Source: a bacterium (GTDB taxonomy: Bacteria; Chloroflexota; Dormibacteria; Aeolococcales; Aeolococcaceae). From it: a DNA stretch of 6,331 nt. The stretch covers positions 1-6,331 of the forward strand of contig JAJZMA010000128.1 in the NCBI GenBank assembly GCA_021850405.1. Direction: 5' to 3'. This document shows, one piece after another, positions 5,236-6,331 of the stretch (position 1 is the first letter of the stretch; each line of letters begins with the position of its first letter). The translations under genes and the position numbers were made by a program. A model generated the notes under the pieces. The model searched no databases. It was not told where the DNA came from and worked only from the letters and a program-made list of their open reading frames with translations.

Positions 5236-6331
5236 CTAGCCAGCAAGTCGCTCTGAGGGAATGCCCAGGCAGGATAGCGCCTTTGTAATCACCGAAGAGG
5301 CGGTCCTTCCCTCCGCAGCCGGTACAGCTGCCCCCACCGTGGCCATATGCAGGGCAGCTACTGCAATCCCATCCAGCACTGCGAGTGCCCCAGGTGTGTC
5401 CAGATCGTTGTCAAGGTGGGAGACAAACTCATCCTCCACCGCCTTGGCCTCACTCCTGGAGAAGATGGCTCCTGACTGGATCGCCGAAAGATAGGATCGG
5501 CGGCGCCCATCGGCGAACTGCATGTCTGGCTCACCAAATTCAAACGGCTGCCGGTAGTGGTGCCCAGCCAGATAGAGCCGTACTGACGCCGCTGGATACT
5601 GCTCCAGCAGGTCGCGCACAAATACAAGGTTACCGAGCGACTTGCTCATCTTCTGACCCTCATGTTCCACCAGGGATACATGGACCCAATGCGACACAAA
5701 CGGATCGGCCCCGCCAGCTATTGCCTGCGCCAGCTCACACTCATGGTGAGGAAACAGCAGGTCTGCCCCCCCCCCATGGATCGTCACTGGATGCCCGAGC
5801 TCCGAGATAGCCATGGCCGAGCATTCGATATGCCACCCGGGCCGTCCCGGTGCCAGGGGCCCTGGCCACGCTGGATTGCCATTTTCGGCCGGACGCCAGA
5901 GAATAAAGTCAAGATCAGAGCGCCTGCCAGGCGCCTTGTCCGGTTCTCCTGCCTCGCGCAGGCCTTCAATCATCCTGGCTTCTGGCAGCCCGCTAAGAGA
6001 GCCAAAACGGCCATACGCGGTGGTGTCAAAATAGATGAAACCATCTGCCTCATAGGCCAGGTCAGCAGCAAGAAGCTTCCCTATCCACGCCACCATGGTC
6101 TGTATGTGTTCTGAGGCTCTGGGAGAGATAACAGGCTGGATAAAGAGAGAATCCATGTCTGCCTCAAACTGCTCCACCTGCCCAGCGACCAGCATCTCTG
6201 GCGTTACGCCCCGTCTGGCAGCAGCATCCAGAATGTCCTGGTCCACATCGGTGATATTGCGAACAATGCGGAACTCATGACAAAGAGAGCGCAGCCTCCT
6301 TGACATTACGTAAAATACATGATAGGTGAAC
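5236..6331 (-). CDS. Cysteinyl-tRNA synthetase / MshC-family cysteine ligase (5' end outside window)
   Basis: A class I ligase core that activates cysteine as cysteinyl-AMP. The frame is open through the right edge; the ATG at 6306 is internal, because the eight codons before it (FTYHVFYV) already align with the helix after the HIGH motif. About 365 residues are visible. Numbering from that ATG: RNITDVD at 16-22; PGWHIECSAM with zinc ligand Cys162; HGGGADLLFPHHECE with His187 and Glu191 at exact CysRS zinc-site spacing; KMSKS at 219-223; GHHYR at 248-252. The C-terminus stops soon after NDLDTPGALAVLDG and LGIPSERLAG, about 133 residues past KMSKS. Escherichia coli CysRS has roughly 190 there, so the anticodon-binding domain is absent. 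This end and the TY before the N-terminal helix resemble MshC (mycothiol ligase), while the zinc-site Glu and the SLGN after KMSK resemble CysRS. The true acceptor (tRNA-Cys or a small amine) is undecided. Confidence 0.9.
   Translation of the reverse strand, partial: FTYHVFYVMSRRLRSLCHEFRIVRNITDVDQDILDAAARRGVTPEMLVAGQVEQFEADMDSLFIQPVISPRASEHIQTMVAWIGKLLAADLAYEADGFIYFDTTAYGRFGSLSGLPEARMIEGLREAGEPDKAPGRRSDLDFILWRPAENGNPAWPGPLAPGRPGWHIECSAMAISELGHPVTIHGGGADLLFPHHECELAQAIAGGADPFVSHWVHVSLVEHEGQKMSKSLGNLVFVRDLLEQYPAASVRLYLAGHHYRQPFEFGEPDMQFADGRRRSYLSAIQSGAIFSRSEAKAVEDEFVSHLDNDLDTPGALAVLDGIAVAALHMATVGAAVPAAEGRTASSVITKALSCLGIPSERLAG

Noticed and set aside
6304..6306. ATG at 6306 as the true start of the cysteine ligase.
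   Set aside because: The frame stays open to the edge, and the upstream residues FTYHVFYV align with the conserved helix following the HIGH motif, so the gene begins outside the window.

Overview
The window is a dense, high-GC bacterial chromosome segment (judged by eye to be about 60% G+C). It carries one partial gene at each end and seven complete genes. Codon third positions are mostly G or C. GTG starts, occasional genes without a Shine-Dalgarno site, a GNAT protein with an N-terminal DUF4081-like half, and a PhoB/PhoP-type two-component pair together suggest a Terrabacteria lineage such as Chloroflexota, Dormibacterota or Actinomycetota. This placement is weak and rests on general character. 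No mobile element, tRNA, rRNA or CRISPR array was seen.

Layout from left to right: the 3' end of an unknown plus-strand gene (1-107) overlaps tail-to-tail with a membrane-anchored secreted protein that may be DUF4382-like (79-561, minus). Next come a sensor histidine kinase (583-1977, minus) and its OmpR/PhoB-type response regulator (1978-2658, minus). Upstream of the regulator is an 86-bp gap holding 11-bp-phased direct repeats that look like a PhoB/PhoP-type operator. Further upstream on the minus strand lie a sigma-70-like protein that has regions 2 and 3 but no region 4 (2745-3338), an SRPBCC/polyketide-cyclase-fold protein (3344-3781), and a GNAT acetyltransferase (3899-4738). A small three-helix membrane protein (4838-5176, plus) is divergent from the acetyltransferase. 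The right end holds the body of a cysteinyl-tRNA synthetase/MshC-family cysteine ligase (5236 to beyond the window, minus); its HIGH-motif N-terminus lies outside the window and it has no anticodon-binding C-terminal domain.

Genes that probably work together: the regulator, the kinase and the membrane-anchored protein are tightly packed (0 bp and 21 bp gaps) and form one operon, in which the third product could be an extracytoplasmic partner or output. The SRPBCC and sigma-like genes are translationally linked: the Shine-Dalgarno site of the second contains the stop codon of the first. The repeats and a possible leaderless promoter suggest that the regulator has its own promoter, perhaps autoregulated. 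The items most worth checking are the region-4-less sigma-like protein, the 11-bp repeats, and the truncated cysteine ligase that mixes CysRS and MshC traits.
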